Source: a bacterium 210820-DFI.6.37 (GTDB lineage: Bacteria; Bacillota; Clostridia; Peptostreptococcales; Anaerovoracaceae). Taken from it: DNA of 64,000 nucleotides. The notes beneath the pieces were generated by a model, which was given only the letters and a program-made list of their open reading frames with translations, was not told the origin of the DNA and ran no database searches. The stretch covers positions 248,001 to 312,000 of the forward strand of contig JAJCKG010000002.1 in NCBI GenBank assembly GCA_020558355.1. The letters run 5' to 3'. Below, one piece after another: positions 1-8,340 of the stretch. A program made the translations under genes and the position numbers. Within the stretch, counting starts at the first letter, position 1; each line of letters starts with the position of its first letter.

Positions 1-47
1 AAAACGATAAGAAAAACAGTAATCCGTGGAAGTAATGGAGGTGCGGC

Positions 48-680
48 ATGATTTCCCCTTTAGAGATACAGGAAAAAGAATTTTCAAGAGGACTGAAAGG
101 CTTTAAAGAAGAAGAAGTAAATGAATTTCTGGATCAGATCACTTTGGATCTGGAACGGCTGCTGGAAGAAAACCGCCAGCTCAAGGCGGAAAAAGAGCAG
201 CTGACAGAAGAAGTGAGAAAATACCAGAACTCAGAAAACTCGGTACTGGAAACCCTGGAAACAGCCAAGGCTTTGATGGGAGATATTTCCGCCAGCGCCG
301 AAAAGAGAGCGCAGATCCTTCTGAAAAACGCGGAGCTGGACGCCCAGCGAGTGCAGAGAGAAGCTAAAGAAGCGGTTGAGCGGATGAATGAGGAAAACGC
401 GGCTATGCGCGGCAGACTTTCCAGCTTCCGTACAAAATATCGTCAGCTTCTGGAATCCGAATTGCAGCGGTTTGATACTTTATCCGCTGAGCTTTTCCCG
501 GAACTGGGGATTGAAGAGCTTTCCGAGCTTCCGGAATCAAAGGCAAAAGCAAGGCCGCAGGCAAGACAGGCAAATGACACAAGGCCGCAGCGATCCAGAA
601 GCCAGGATACCCGGGCTCAGAAGGCGCGGCCATCCAGGAGCGCGGATGATCGGAAAAAGACGATGGTGCACATAAAATAA
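48..680 (+). CDS. divIVA: DivIVA-domain cell division/polarity protein
   Basis: This 210-residue protein starts with the conserved DivIVA N-terminal membrane-binding segment (ISPLEIQEKEF, then GLKGFKEEEVNEFLDQI). A long charged coiled coil follows (about residues 30-150), then a basic, Arg/Gln-rich tail. DivIVA proteins sit on curved membrane at septa and poles and recruit division or polarity factors. The start is supported by a GGAGGTG ribosome binding site just upstream. The tail (about residues 165-210) is low in complexity and probably disordered. lspA and an RluD-type gene follow on the same strand, a common arrangement in Firmicutes. The family assignment is firm; the exact partner proteins cannot be read from sequence. 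Confidence 0.9.
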   Translation: MISPLEIQEKEFSRGLKGFKEEEVNEFLDQITLDLERLLEENRQLKAEKEQLTEEVRKYQNSENSVLETLETAKALMGDISASAEKRAQILLKNAELDAQRVQREAKEAVERMNEENAAMRGRLSSFRTKYRQLLESELQRFDTLSAELFPELGIEELSELPESKAKARPQARQANDTRPQRSRSQDTRAQKARPSRSADDRKKTMVHIK

Positions 681-724
681 AAAAAGACTGGAGGCGGGGC
701 AGATATGCCCCGTATAATTTTTAA

Positions 725-1174
725 ATGTATTATTACCTCATTATTGCGGCTGTTATTGTGCTGGATCAAGCGGTCAAAAAAATTGTTACCCTTTCCCTTT
801 CGCTGAATGAATCGATCCCGGTTATAAGTCAGATCTTTCATATCACTTATATCCGTAATACGGGAGCGGCTTTCAGCCTGATGGCGGGATTCCGCCTGCT
901 TTTGATTCTGATTCCAGTGCTTGTAATTCTGGCGGCGGGAATTTTTATTTTTCGAAAAAGGAAGACCGCGCATCCGCTGCTGCTTACCTCGCTGGCCTTT
1001 ATCTCAGGAGGCGGGCTGGGGAATGTGATCGACAGGGCCCTTTTCGGCTATGTGGTGGATTATCTGGATTTTCGGGTCTTCCCTGTCTTTAATATTGCGG
1101 ACATTTTTGTCTGCCTGGGCTGCGGGCTTATGATCGTGTATATTCTTTTTTTTGATGGAAAACAGCATGGATAA
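725..1174 (+). CDS. lspA: Lipoprotein signal peptidase (signal peptidase II)
   Basis: This is a 149-residue polytopic membrane aspartyl protease that removes the signal peptide from diacylglyceryl-modified prolipoproteins. About four hydrophobic segments are visible. The signature blocks are present: NTGAAFS (about 45-51), GNVIDR with catalytic Asp103, and NIADIF with catalytic Asp126. Length is normal for the family. No good ribosome binding site sits right before the ATG. Instead a small GGGGC/GCCCC hairpin (about 696-711) lies between the upstream AGGAGG-like stretch and the start. The gene overlaps the following pseudouridine synthase start by a few bases, which suggests translational coupling. 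Confidence 0.95.
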   Translation: MYYYLIIAAVIVLDQAVKKIVTLSLSLNESIPVISQIFHITYIRNTGAAFSLMAGFRLLLILIPVLVILAAGIFIFRKRKTAHPLLLTSLAFISGGGLGNVIDRALFGYVVDYLDFRVFPVFNIADIFVCLGCGLMIVYILFFDGKQHG

Positions 1175-2099
1175 AGAACAGTATTACAAAATAACCGTGA
1201 GTGAACAGCAGCGGGGAAGCCGGCTGGATCTGGTGCTTTCACAGGCGCTTTCAGGAAACTCCAGAAGCTTTTTCCAAAAGCTTATCGCAGATGGGGCTGT
1301 AACGGTAAATGGAGCGGTCTGCAGCAGTAAAAAGCACAAGGTGGAGCCAGGGCAGGAAGTCGCGGTGCGTATTCCGGAGCCGGAGCCCCTTTCTGTTGAG
1401 GCGGAAAACCTTCCGCTGGATATCGTTTATGAAGACGCGGACCTTCTTGTCGTTAATAAACCAAAAGGTATGGTGGTACATCCCGCGGCGGGGAATCATA
1501 CGGGGACCCTGGTAAACGCGATTTTGTACCACTGCGGAGACAGCCTGTCTTCTATTAATGGTATTATCCGTCCGGGAATTGTTCACAGGATCGACAAGGA
1601 TACCAGCGGGCTTTTGATGATTGCCAAAAATGACAGCGCTCATAACAGCCTGGCGGCGCAGCTTGCGGAGCACAGCATAACAAGAGCCTATGAAGCTATC
1701 GTATATAATAATTTCCAAAAGGAAGAAGGAACCGTAGACGCTCCCATAGGCAGAGATCCCAAAAACCGTCTGCGGCAGGCTGTAACAGAACAGAATTCCA
1801 AACGGGCCGTGACCCATTATAAGGTGCTGGAGCGTCTGGGGCCCTTTACCCGTATTGAGGCCAGACTGGAAACCGGCAGGACCCACCAGATCCGGGTCCA
1901 TATGGCGTATATTAACCATCCTCTTTTAGGGGATCCGGTGTATGGCCCGGCAAAGAATCCGTTTGGCGTACAGGGGCAGATGCTGCATGCGAGGCTCCTG
2001 GGCTTCGCGCATCCCCGAACCGGCAGGTATATGGAATTTGAAAGCGGCCTGCCGGAAGAATTTCAGCAGATTTTAGGAAAGTTGAGACGAATGAGATAA
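1167..2099 (+). CDS. RluA/RluD-family 23S rRNA pseudouridine synthase
   Basis: The protein is about 310 residues, with an N-terminal S4 RNA-binding domain (about residues 10-70) followed by the RluA-type catalytic domain. The catalytic motif HRIDKDTSGLL is intact, with the nucleophilic Asp in RID, as is the GRTHQIRVH block near residue 240. RluD enzymes make pseudouridines in helix 69 of 23S rRNA; the exact target here is inferred from the family. The ATG at 1167 is chosen because it overlaps the lspA stop. TTG 1152 and ATG 1155 are in-frame alternatives, none with a strong ribosome binding site. Confidence 0.92.
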   Translation: MDKEQYYKITVSEQQRGSRLDLVLSQALSGNSRSFFQKLIADGAVTVNGAVCSSKKHKVEPGQEVAVRIPEPEPLSVEAENLPLDIVYEDADLLVVNKPKGMVVHPAAGNHTGTLVNAILYHCGDSLSSINGIIRPGIVHRIDKDTSGLLMIAKNDSAHNSLAAQLAEHSITRAYEAIVYNNFQKEEGTVDAPIGRDPKNRLRQAVTEQNSKRAVTHYKVLERLGPFTRIEARLETGRTHQIRVHMAYINHPLLGDPVYGPAKNPFGVQGQMLHARLLGFAHPRTGRYMEFESGLPEEFQQILGKLRRMR

Positions 2100-2732
2100 A
2101 TGAAAAAGATGAGCTTTAAACCGGGAACCATGCTGAACCCAGTACCGGTAGTCATGGTTTCCTGCGGAAAGGGAGAAGAAAAGAATATCATTACAGTGGC
2201 GTGGACCGGGATCGTTAATTCGGATCCGCCTATGACCTATGTTTCCGTCCGCAAAGAGCGGCATTCCCATCATCTGATAAAGGAATCGGGAGAATTTGTT
2301 ATCAATCTGTGTACAGAGGAGCTTGCCTTCGCGACGGATTACTGCGGGGTCAAATCAGGAAGGGATACGGATAAATTCCAGCAGCAGGGCCTGACTCCGG
2401 GTCCGGCTGAAAAGGTGGAGTGCCCGGTGATCCTTCAATCTCCTGTAAATCTGGAATGTAAAGTGAAGGAAATCCGCGAGTACGGAAGCCATGATATGTT
2501 CGTGGCGGAAATCGTCAATGTGCAGGCGGATAAGGAGCTGCTGGATGAGAAGGGAAGACTTCGTCTGGATCAGGCCGGTCTGGTGTGCTATAACCATGGT
2601 GAATATTTTGGTTTGAAGAAGCAGCCTCTGGGAAGGTTCGGATATTCCGTGATGAAGCCGAAGACAAGGCGCAGGCTGGCTGGAGAGAAAAGAAAGCGGA
2701 CCCGCCGGGGAAAGAAACAGAGCCGCGGATAG
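2100..2732 (+). CDS. Flavin reductase-like / flavoredoxin family protein
   Basis: This 210-residue protein carries the FMN-binding split-barrel of the flavoredoxin/flavin reductase-like family. The typical N-terminus is MSFKPGTMLNPVPVVMVSCG, followed by the ITVAWTGIVNSDPPMTYVSVR block and later VECPVILQSPVNLECKV. Such proteins bind FMN and move electrons or reduce flavin; the physiological partner is unknown. The C-terminal 30 residues are an unusual, very basic tail rich in Arg and Lys (about residues 180-210), which could bind nucleic acid or be a lineage extension. The start follows the previous stop codon directly. A GAGCCGC/GCGGCTC hairpin overlaps the stop codon. Confidence 0.85.
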   Translation: MKKMSFKPGTMLNPVPVVMVSCGKGEEKNIITVAWTGIVNSDPPMTYVSVRKERHSHHLIKESGEFVINLCTEELAFATDYCGVKSGRDTDKFQQQGLTPGPAEKVECPVILQSPVNLECKVKEIREYGSHDMFVAEIVNVQADKELLDEKGRLRLDQAGLVCYNHGEYFGLKKQPLGRFGYSVMKPKTRRRLAGEKRKRTRRGKKQSRG

Positions 2733-2746
2733 CGGCTCAAAGCGTT

Positions 2747-2947
2747 TTACAGATTTTTTGCGTGTTTTGGGTATTTCCGCTCTGGATCTGGCTCCAGAAA
2801 GGGATCCTTCAGGGAGGTCAGGCAGCTTTCACAGATGTAGCCTCCTTTAAACGCAAAGTTATTGTATTTCCGGCCGCACAGGGAACAGGAACCTTCAGGG
2901 CCCGTTGTTTGTTGGTTTTGATGTTTTCCTGATTTACTTTGTTTCAT
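2747..2947 (-). CDS. Small protein with two CxxC motifs (putative zinc ribbon)
   Basis: This is a 66-residue protein of unknown function. It has two paired-cysteine knuckles, CSLCGR (about residues 21-26) and CESCL (about 38-42), spaced as in a small zinc ribbon. A Lys/Gln/Asn-rich N-terminus and a Pro/Glu/Lys-rich C-terminus surround them. A good ribosome binding site (GAGAAGGAG) lies about 8 bases before the ATG, which supports a real gene. It is convergent with the flavoredoxin gene and divergent from the hydrolase gene. Zinc binding is inferred from the cysteines only. Confidence 0.6.
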   Translation of the reverse strand: MKQSKSGKHQNQQTTGPEGSCSLCGRKYNNFAFKGGYICESCLTSLKDPFLEPDPERKYPKHAKNL

Positions 2948-3099
2948 ATTGAACTCCTTCTCCTATTGTGAAAGTAACTTGGTTACAGGATATACCAATT
3001 TCTGGAATAGGTCAAGAGGAATATGCAAAAATTAACAAAAAGAGCATAAAATGTAATAAAACAGGCGTTTGCTGTAATGAAGAGGAGTGGATTTGTACC

Positions 3100-3948
3100 A
3101 TGTATGAAAATTTTTGTTTGAAGACAGTAGGGAAAAAAACGCGGAAAATCGCGGGCTACAGATGGGACTTGCGGGATCCGGAATATGTAGTTTGTATTGT
3201 TCACGGGATCGGCGAATACGCGGGACGATATGAACGAGTGGCGGATCGCATGCGGGATGCCGGCATCGCGGTGCTGTCTATGGATCTTCGGGGGCATGGA
3301 ATATCCTTTGGCAAGCGGGGACACTGCGCGCCGAGAGCCGAAGTGCTGAAGGATGTGGACGATCTTCTTTTGTACGCGAAACAGGCGTATCCGGAAAAGC
3401 CTCTGATTTTGTACGGACACAGCATGGGCGGAAATATCACGCTGGATTACCGCAAGAGAGGATCGCAAAACCATCTTCCGGCAGGATATATTATATCCGC
3501 GCCGTGGGTCGAGCTTGTAAGACCGGTTACAGGACCTTTGTACGCCGCGGTGAAAACACTGGCAAAGCTGGCTCCGTCGCTGACGATTAATTCCGGAGTT
3601 TCTTCAAAAGAGCTGGGGAACCCTCATATTGTAGCAGGTTATGAAAAGGATCCTCTGGTCCATATGAAAATCAGCGCCCTTTGCGCGGTAGATGGCTTTG
3701 ACACCGGAACAGCCATGGCGGAGGGCAAGCTTGAGGATAACGGAGGAGCGAAAGGAACCCCTGTGCTTTTGATGCATGGAACAGAGGATAGGATATGCAG
3801 CGTAAACGGCAGCCGTAAGATAGCCGCCGTTGAGAACTGTGAATATATCGAATGGCCGGGACTTTATCATGAGATCCACAATGGAGGGCAGGAAAGCACC
3901 GGCGATGAAGTTATTGAGAAGGCGATTCAGTGGATTCAGGCACTTTAG
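3100..3948 (+). CDS. Alpha/beta hydrolase (monoacylglycerol lipase-like)
   Basis: This 282-residue alpha/beta hydrolase shows a full triad: nucleophile Ser in GHSMGG, acid Asp in HGTEDRIC and His in YHEIHNG. The serine aminopeptidase S33/monoglyceride lipase type is also indicated by the DLRGHGIS block. It probably cleaves a lysophospholipid, monoacylglycerol or similar ester in the cytoplasm. The start at ATG 3100 is preferred because AGAGGAG lies 12 bases upstream; the frame stays open further upstream without support. The 3' end overlaps the convergent rqcH gene by 38 bases. Confidence 0.87.
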   Translation: MYENFCLKTVGKKTRKIAGYRWDLRDPEYVVCIVHGIGEYAGRYERVADRMRDAGIAVLSMDLRGHGISFGKRGHCAPRAEVLKDVDDLLLYAKQAYPEKPLILYGHSMGGNITLDYRKRGSQNHLPAGYIISAPWVELVRPVTGPLYAAVKTLAKLAPSLTINSGVSSKELGNPHIVAGYEKDPLVHMKISALCAVDGFDTGTAMAEGKLEDNGGAKGTPVLLMHGTEDRICSVNGSRKIAAVENCEYIEWPGLYHEIHNGGQESTGDEVIEKAIQWIQAL

Positions 3949-5590
3949 GAGTTACGTACACGGTCCGGTTATGGGTGAAAATTACCATGCCGGGCTTTGC
4001 GCCTGCCGGCTTTTTCACATAGCGGACCTGAGTATAGTCCACCGGAACATTTTCCGAAGCGCGGCCCTTGCTGTGGTAAGCGGCCGCGGCCGCCGCGTCA
4101 AAAATCGCGGTTTCTGTCAGCTCCTTTCCTTCCGTGAAGAGAATCACGTGGGAGCCAGGTATATCCTTGGTGTGGAACCAGTAATCCTTAGAACCGGCCA
4201 TTTTAAACGTAAGCAAATCATTTTCTTTATTATTATGGCCCGCCAGAACGCGGAAACCATCCCCTGTAGTATACTGGAAAGGCTTTGCCTTTCCTTTTTT
4301 CTTTACACCGGAAACTTTTCTTCTGCGGAGAAATCCGGATTCCGTCAGCTCTTCCCGAATGGCGTCTACCTCATCTACTGTTTCCGCGTTTTCCAGAAAG
4401 GCAGAAGCGGATTCAAGATACAGAATGTCCTGGTCTGTTTCTTCCATCTGAATTTTTTTCTCCTTGAGAGCGGTCTTTGCTTTTCCATATTTTTTGAAAT
4501 AACGCTGCGCGTTTTTCGCCGGGGCGTATTTTGGATCCAGAGGAATCGTCAGCTGACTTCCGTCATAGTAGTTGATTACTGTCACTTTGTCTGCTCCCGG
4601 CGTGACAGCGTGGATATTCGCGGTGAGCAATTCGCCGTAGAGCCGGTATTTGTCCGAGTTTTCCGCCTTAACCAGATCCTCGCCGAGCCGCTGGCGCTTT
4701 AAATAAAGCTTGTCAAGGGCCGCGGACAGGATTTTTTCAAGATCGGACGCTTTCTGGCGGATTCGATTAGAGGACTGCTTGTGGACAAAGTAATAATCCA
4801 GCATTTCACTTACGGTTTTAAAGGTCAGCGTTTCGCAATACGCTTCCAGCGGCAGCACATGAAAATCGCCGGGGCTGTTATCCTCTTTTAAGAAAACCCG
4901 GGGCGTCAGAGCGCCCGCTTTGAGCGCCTGGCGAATTTCCTCCAGTGCCTCAAAGGGGTTTGAGCTGTCAGCAAGAAAACGGGCGGCGGCCGGAGAGATA
5001 CCTCCAATGGCGGAAAGCAGCGTTTTTGGATCCTGATTCAGCCCCTCCGCCTGCTGCCGGGTCAGGGTCCAGAATGGGATCTTGTCCTGCGCGGGCGGGT
5101 ATTGGTAAAGCTTTCCCGGAAGGAGCTGACGCGCCCGGTTTACATCGATGGAAACGCGTTTAATGCTGTCCATGATCCTACCGGTTGTCAGATCTACCAG
5201 AATAATATTGCTGTGCTTTCCCATAATTTCAAAGATCAGCTTTTTATTTACAGAAAACCCCAGCTCATCGACGGTTTCCAGTGTCATTTCAATAATTCTT
5301 TCGGAATCCTTTTGGGCAATATCTGTAATGCGGCCGCCCTGCAGATGTTTTCTCAGCAGCATACAGAACGCCAGCGGAGAAGGGGGATTCGGGGGATTAT
5401 CTGTAATGAGATGGATCCGCGCGTGATCGCTGGCCGCCGAAGCGTACAGGCGGTGATTTCCATTCCGGGTGTGTATGTGAAAGACCAGCTCATCCGGTTC
5501 GGGCTGATATACCTTTTCTATTTTACCCAGGACCAGGGTGTTTTTCAGTTCACGGGCGGCGGCAGCCGTGATAATGCCATCAAAAGCCAT
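3911..5590 (-). CDS. rqcH: RqcH (NFACT family) ribosome rescue factor
   Basis: This 559-residue NFACT protein was formerly annotated as fibronectin-binding protein FbpA/YloA. It has an NFACT-N domain from MAFDGII, a central coiled coil (about residues 270-400) and an NFACT-R domain with YWFHTKDIPGSHV (about 470-482) and a final HNRTVYVTP block. RqcH binds the stalled 50S-peptidyl-tRNA complex, recruits tRNA-Ala and adds C-terminal alanine tails that target the nascent chain for degradation. At the position where most relatives have an Asp-Arg pair important for tRNA, this copy reads SERII. That could be an Asp-to-Glu change, though I place the alignment from memory. AGAGGT precedes the start. 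Confidence 0.93.
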   Translation of the reverse strand: MAFDGIITAAAARELKNTLVLGKIEKVYQPEPDELVFHIHTRNGNHRLYASAASDHARIHLITDNPPNPPSPLAFCMLLRKHLQGGRITDIAQKDSERIIEMTLETVDELGFSVNKKLIFEIMGKHSNIILVDLTTGRIMDSIKRVSIDVNRARQLLPGKLYQYPPAQDKIPFWTLTRQQAEGLNQDPKTLLSAIGGISPAAARFLADSSNPFEALEEIRQALKAGALTPRVFLKEDNSPGDFHVLPLEAYCETLTFKTVSEMLDYYFVHKQSSNRIRQKASDLEKILSAALDKLYLKRQRLGEDLVKAENSDKYRLYGELLTANIHAVTPGADKVTVINYYDGSQLTIPLDPKYAPAKNAQRYFKKYGKAKTALKEKKIQMEETDQDILYLESASAFLENAETVDEVDAIREELTESGFLRRRKVSGVKKKGKAKPFQYTTGDGFRVLAGHNNKENDLLTFKMAGSKDYWFHTKDIPGSHVILFTEGKELTETAIFDAAAAAAYHSKGRASENVPVDYTQVRYVKKPAGAKPGMVIFTHNRTVYVTPKVPESTESPSQ

Positions 5591-5694
5591 AATTTTTTAC
5601 CTCTTTTGTCTGTTTTCTAATACTATACCATAAGGACGGGCCCTTGGCAAAACCAAGCGGACCCTTTACTTCAAGGACAAAACAAGTAAGCCAT

Positions 5695-5723
5695 TTACTT
5701 TGCCTGCTGAAAATGATAAAATA
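5695..5723 (+). promoter_or_regulatory. Sigma-70-type promoter for yicC
   Basis: TTTACT, a 17-base spacer and TAAAAT lie about 45 bases before the yicC start. The -35 box is part of a small AAGTAA/TTACTT inverted repeat. Confidence 0.55.
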
Positions 5724-5766
5724 ACATCATTATCATACGAATGGAACAAAGTAGGAGAAAAAAGAG

Positions 5767-6651
5767 ATGATAAAAAGCATGACAGGCTTTGGAAGAAGCG
5801 AGCATTCTGATGGAAAGCGGAATATTACAGTAGAGATCAAATCAGTGAATCACAGATATGGCGATATCAGCGTCAAGATGCCCAGACGATATTCCTTTGC
5901 GGAGGAAAAAATAAAGAGTACTGTGAAAAAGACTGTGAGCCGCGGAAAAGTGGATGTTTCTATTATTGTAGAAAATCTTACGGAAGATGATGTAACCGTA
6001 AAGCTCAATGCTATGGTGGCAAAGCAGTATGTAGATAATCTGGAAGAGCTTAGGAAGAGCTTTGATCTGGAAGGAGATGTGACGCTTCAGTTCCTGGCGA
6101 CGCTTCCGGATGTAATGAAGGCGGTTCCCGATGTAGAGGATGAAGAAGAAATCTGCAGGGCGATTCAGATTCCGCTGGAACAGGCCGTAAAAAATCTGGA
6201 CCATATGCGGACCGTAGAGGGACAGAAGCTTTCTGAGGATCTTTTGATGCGGGGCGGCCTGATTCGGGATTTTGTCAAAAAAATTGAGGAACGATCCCCG
6301 AGGGTGACTGCCGCCTATACCGAAAAGCTGAGGGAGCGCGTTAAAGAACTGATTGGAAACAATGTAACGATTCCAGAGGACCGGATCCTGCTGGAAGCGG
6401 CTATCTTTGCGGATAAATGCAGCATCACAGAAGAACTGGTGCGCCTGGACAGTCATATGCTCCAGCTGAAGAATATTATTGAAAAGAGCAGCCAGCCAGC
6501 AGGGAAAAAACTGGATTTCCTGGTGCAGGAAATGAACAGAGAAGCCAATACCATCGGCTCTAAGGCCAATGATATTGAAATCACCAATCTGATGCTGGAA
6601 ATCAAGAGCGAAATCGAGAAGATCCGGGAACAGGTCCAAAATATTGAATAA
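5767..6651 (+). CDS. yicC: YicC family endoribonuclease
   Basis: This 294-residue YicC/YloC protein begins with the family signature MIKSMTGFGR, continues with ITVEIKSVNHRYGDISVKMPRR and ends in the DUF1732 region (EMNREANTIGSKANDIE near residue 260). YicC proteins are endoribonucleases acting on RNA in the cytoplasm. Length is standard. A TAGGAG-type ribosome binding site precedes the ATG and a promoter is visible upstream. In many Firmicutes remA lies between yicC and gmk; here about 108 bases without remA separate them, and gmk has its own promoter. Confidence 0.93.
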   Translation: MIKSMTGFGRSEHSDGKRNITVEIKSVNHRYGDISVKMPRRYSFAEEKIKSTVKKTVSRGKVDVSIIVENLTEDDVTVKLNAMVAKQYVDNLEELRKSFDLEGDVTLQFLATLPDVMKAVPDVEDEEEICRAIQIPLEQAVKNLDHMRTVEGQKLSEDLLMRGGLIRDFVKKIEERSPRVTAAYTEKLRERVKELIGNNVTIPEDRILLEAAIFADKCSITEELVRLDSHMLQLKNIIEKSSQPAGKKLDFLVQEMNREANTIGSKANDIEITNLMLEIKSEIEKIREQVQNIE

Positions 6652-6698
6652 CAGGAAACACGCGGGATATTTTCAGAGAAAATGGGCGAAACTTTTTA

Positions 6699-6727
6699 TT
6701 GAAGACCCATTTTTCCCATGTTATAAT
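6699..6727 (+). promoter_or_regulatory. Promoter for gmk-rpoZ
   Basis: TTGAAG, 17 bases and a perfect TATAAT stand about 33 bases before the gmk start, in the yicC-gmk gap. Confidence 0.7.
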
Positions 6728-6759
6728 TAATAGTTGCACAAGCAGATTAGGAGAAACAG

Positions 6760-7368
6760 ATGCGAAAAGGGAGATTGTTTGTAATTTCCGGGCCTTCCGG
6801 AGCCGGAAAAGGAACCATATGCAAAGAAATACTGGAAAATGAGAATATCCGGCTTTCTGTTTCCATGACAACAAGAAAGCCCAGGGATGGTGAAGTACAC
6901 GGAGTAAATTATTACTTTGTATCCATAAAAGAATTCCAGCAGATTATTGAAGAACGGGGATTTTTGGAATATGCGCAAGTTTACGGCAACTTCTACGGAA
7001 CCCCGAAAATGGAAGTGCTGGATCTGATGAAGGAAGGAATCGATGTAGTACTTGAAATCGATATCCAGGGAGCGCTTCAGATCAAAGAGGCTTATCCGGA
7101 GGCGGTATTTATTTTCATTCTTCCGCCATCCATGGCAGAGCTGCGCAAAAGAATTACAGGAAGAGGATCGGAAACGGAAGAATCCCTGGCGCGGAGGCTG
7201 GGAGAGGCGCTCAATGAAATCGCTTATATTGACAAGTATGATTACTGTGTAATCAACGGGCAGCTGCGGGAGGCGGTGGACCGAGTCAGCGCCATTATTA
7301 CAGCGGAGCATTCCAGGGTCTCGGAAGATGTATATAAGATCATAGAACGGTATAAGGAGGAAATGTAA
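6760..7368 (+). CDS. gmk: Guanylate kinase
   Basis: This 202-residue enzyme phosphorylates GMP or dGMP to the diphosphate with ATP. It has the P-loop SGPSGAGKGT (about residues 10-19), the GMP-binding block STTRKPRDGEVHGVNYYF in its usual SMTTRKPR form, and EIDIQGALQIK (about 98-108). The family fold is complete. rpoZ begins on the base after its stop, and the rpoZ ribosome binding site lies inside the gmk 3' end, so the pair is co-transcribed and probably coupled. Confidence 0.97.
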   Translation: MRKGRLFVISGPSGAGKGTICKEILENENIRLSVSMTTRKPRDGEVHGVNYYFVSIKEFQQIIEERGFLEYAQVYGNFYGTPKMEVLDLMKEGIDVVLEIDIQGALQIKEAYPEAVFIFILPPSMAELRKRITGRGSETEESLARRLGEALNEIAYIDKYDYCVINGQLREAVDRVSAIITAEHSRVSEDVYKIIERYKEEM

Positions 7369-7566
7369 ATGTTATACCCATCCATCAATGAAATAAGAAA
7401 AAAAGCGGACAGCCGCTATACGTTAGTGATTCTGGCGGCAAAGCGCGCAAGAGATATTATCGAGGGAAAGCCAAAGCTGACCGAAGTCGGAATCGATAAA
7501 CCGGTATCCATTGCGGCCAATGAGATCGCGGAAGATCTGATCACCTACAGAAGGGAAGAAATATAA
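7369..7566 (+). CDS. rpoZ: DNA-directed RNA polymerase omega subunit
   Basis: This 65-residue omega subunit shows the family pattern: MLYPSINEIRKKADSRYTLV, then AAKRARDI and a C-terminal VSIAANEIAED. Omega binds and stabilises the beta-prime subunit of RNA polymerase. It lies directly downstream of gmk, as in most Firmicutes, with GGAGG at the gmk 3' end as its ribosome binding site. An intrinsic terminator follows. Confidence 0.95.
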   Translation: MLYPSINEIRKKADSRYTLVILAAKRARDIIEGKPKLTEVGIDKPVSIAANEIAEDLITYRREEI

Positions 7567-7622
7567 GCTTTTAGAAATGGATCTGTCGGAAAAGACAAAG
7601 ACATGAGCAAAAATGAAGCTTA

Positions 7623-7668
7623 GCGGAGCGGGCCATATCGGTCTGCTCTCTTTTTCTTTTTTGGACGA
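7623..7668 (+). terminator. Intrinsic terminator after rpoZ
   Basis: A GC-rich stem (GAGCGGGCC pairing with GGTCTGCTC, including G-U pairs) is followed by a long T-rich run. Confidence 0.75.
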
Positions 7669-7793
7669 TCGATCGCTTTTCGGGGATACTATGTATAAAT
7701 ATTCAGACAATTTGCCCGGAATTGGCGATAGACATTTGCTTCTTCCTGTGAAACAATAGAAGAAAGAAGGGGTGTTTCAGCAGGAGGAAGGCT

Positions 7794-8153
7794 ATGGAAC
7801 ACAAATATATTCCGGTAGTAACCAGAAAAGCGACCGCTCGTGTATACTTGAATGAAATCATTTACATTGAAAAAAGGGGGAGGAAAACGGTCTTGATTAC
7901 GGAAAACGGATCGATTGATTTTTACTGTGAAATGGCTTATATAAAAAAGTATACCGATGGACGGTTCCTGGATTGCCACCGCAGTTATCTTTTCAATATG
8001 GACCGGATCCGGACCATGACAGATCAAACCATACATATGGACCTGGACTTCAGCGTAGTTTTAGGGCGGGAAGCTTTTCGCAGAGGACGAAGGATATTCA
8101 GCAATTATGTGAGCAAAGGGGCCAGTCAGAAGGAGGACGGAAATTTGCAGTAA
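7794..8153 (+). CDS. Stand-alone LytTR DNA-binding regulator
   Basis: This 119-residue protein is essentially one LytTR domain, with no receiver or membrane region. Recognisable LytTR elements are the ATARVYLNEIIYIE strand, the FLDCHRSYLFNM segment (about residues 58-69) and a basic C-terminus (GREAFRRGRRIFSNYV). LytTR domains bind direct repeats upstream of target promoters. AGGAGG lies before the ATG. A TGAAACA/TGTTTCA inverted repeat about 20-50 bases upstream could be an autoregulatory or RNA structure. The target genes are unknown; the next gene, rpsB, has its own promoter. Confidence 0.85.
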   Translation: MEHKYIPVVTRKATARVYLNEIIYIEKRGRKTVLITENGSIDFYCEMAYIKKYTDGRFLDCHRSYLFNMDRIRTMTDQTIHMDLDFSVVLGREAFRRGRRIFSNYVSKGASQKEDGNLQ

Positions 8154-8168
8154 AATATAGAAAAAAAA

Positions 8169-8197
8169 CTTGCGGTTTCAAGGTTTTTATAGTATAG
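8169..8197 (+). promoter_or_regulatory. Promoter for rpsB-tsf
   Basis: TTGCGG, 17 bases and TATAGT stand about 140 bases before rpsB, leaving a long untranslated leader. Confidence 0.65.
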
Positions 8198-8253
8198 TAA
8201 ATGATGGTTTTGTCCGCATAGACGAACCAGAAAAAATTTTATCTAAATACGCA

Positions 8254-8313
8254 CACCGCAACGCTTAAAAGAGGGTGCCGGAAGAACCGGTTTCTTTTAA
8301 GAAACCTGCGGTG
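8254..8313 (+). promoter_or_regulatory. Structured rpsB mRNA leader (putative S2 autoregulatory site)
   Basis: The leader folds into nested stems. An outer CACCGCA/TGCGGTG pair encloses an 8-bp TTAAAAGA/TCTTTTAA stem, which encloses CCGG-AAGAA-CCGG. The rpsB ribosome binding site (CAGGAGGA) follows about 15 bases later. Autogenous control of rpsB-tsf by S2 is known in bacteria; that this element is the S2 target is inference. Confidence 0.55.
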
Positions 8314-8340
8314 GAGGCAGAAAACCAGGAGGAATAAGAC

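Noticed and set aside
3830..4702. Open frame of 290 codons on the plus strand inside rqcH
   Set aside because: It lies wholly antisense to a well-conserved gene, has no ribosome binding site and an amino acid mix (Phe/Arg/Cys-rich) typical of a mirrored reading frame.
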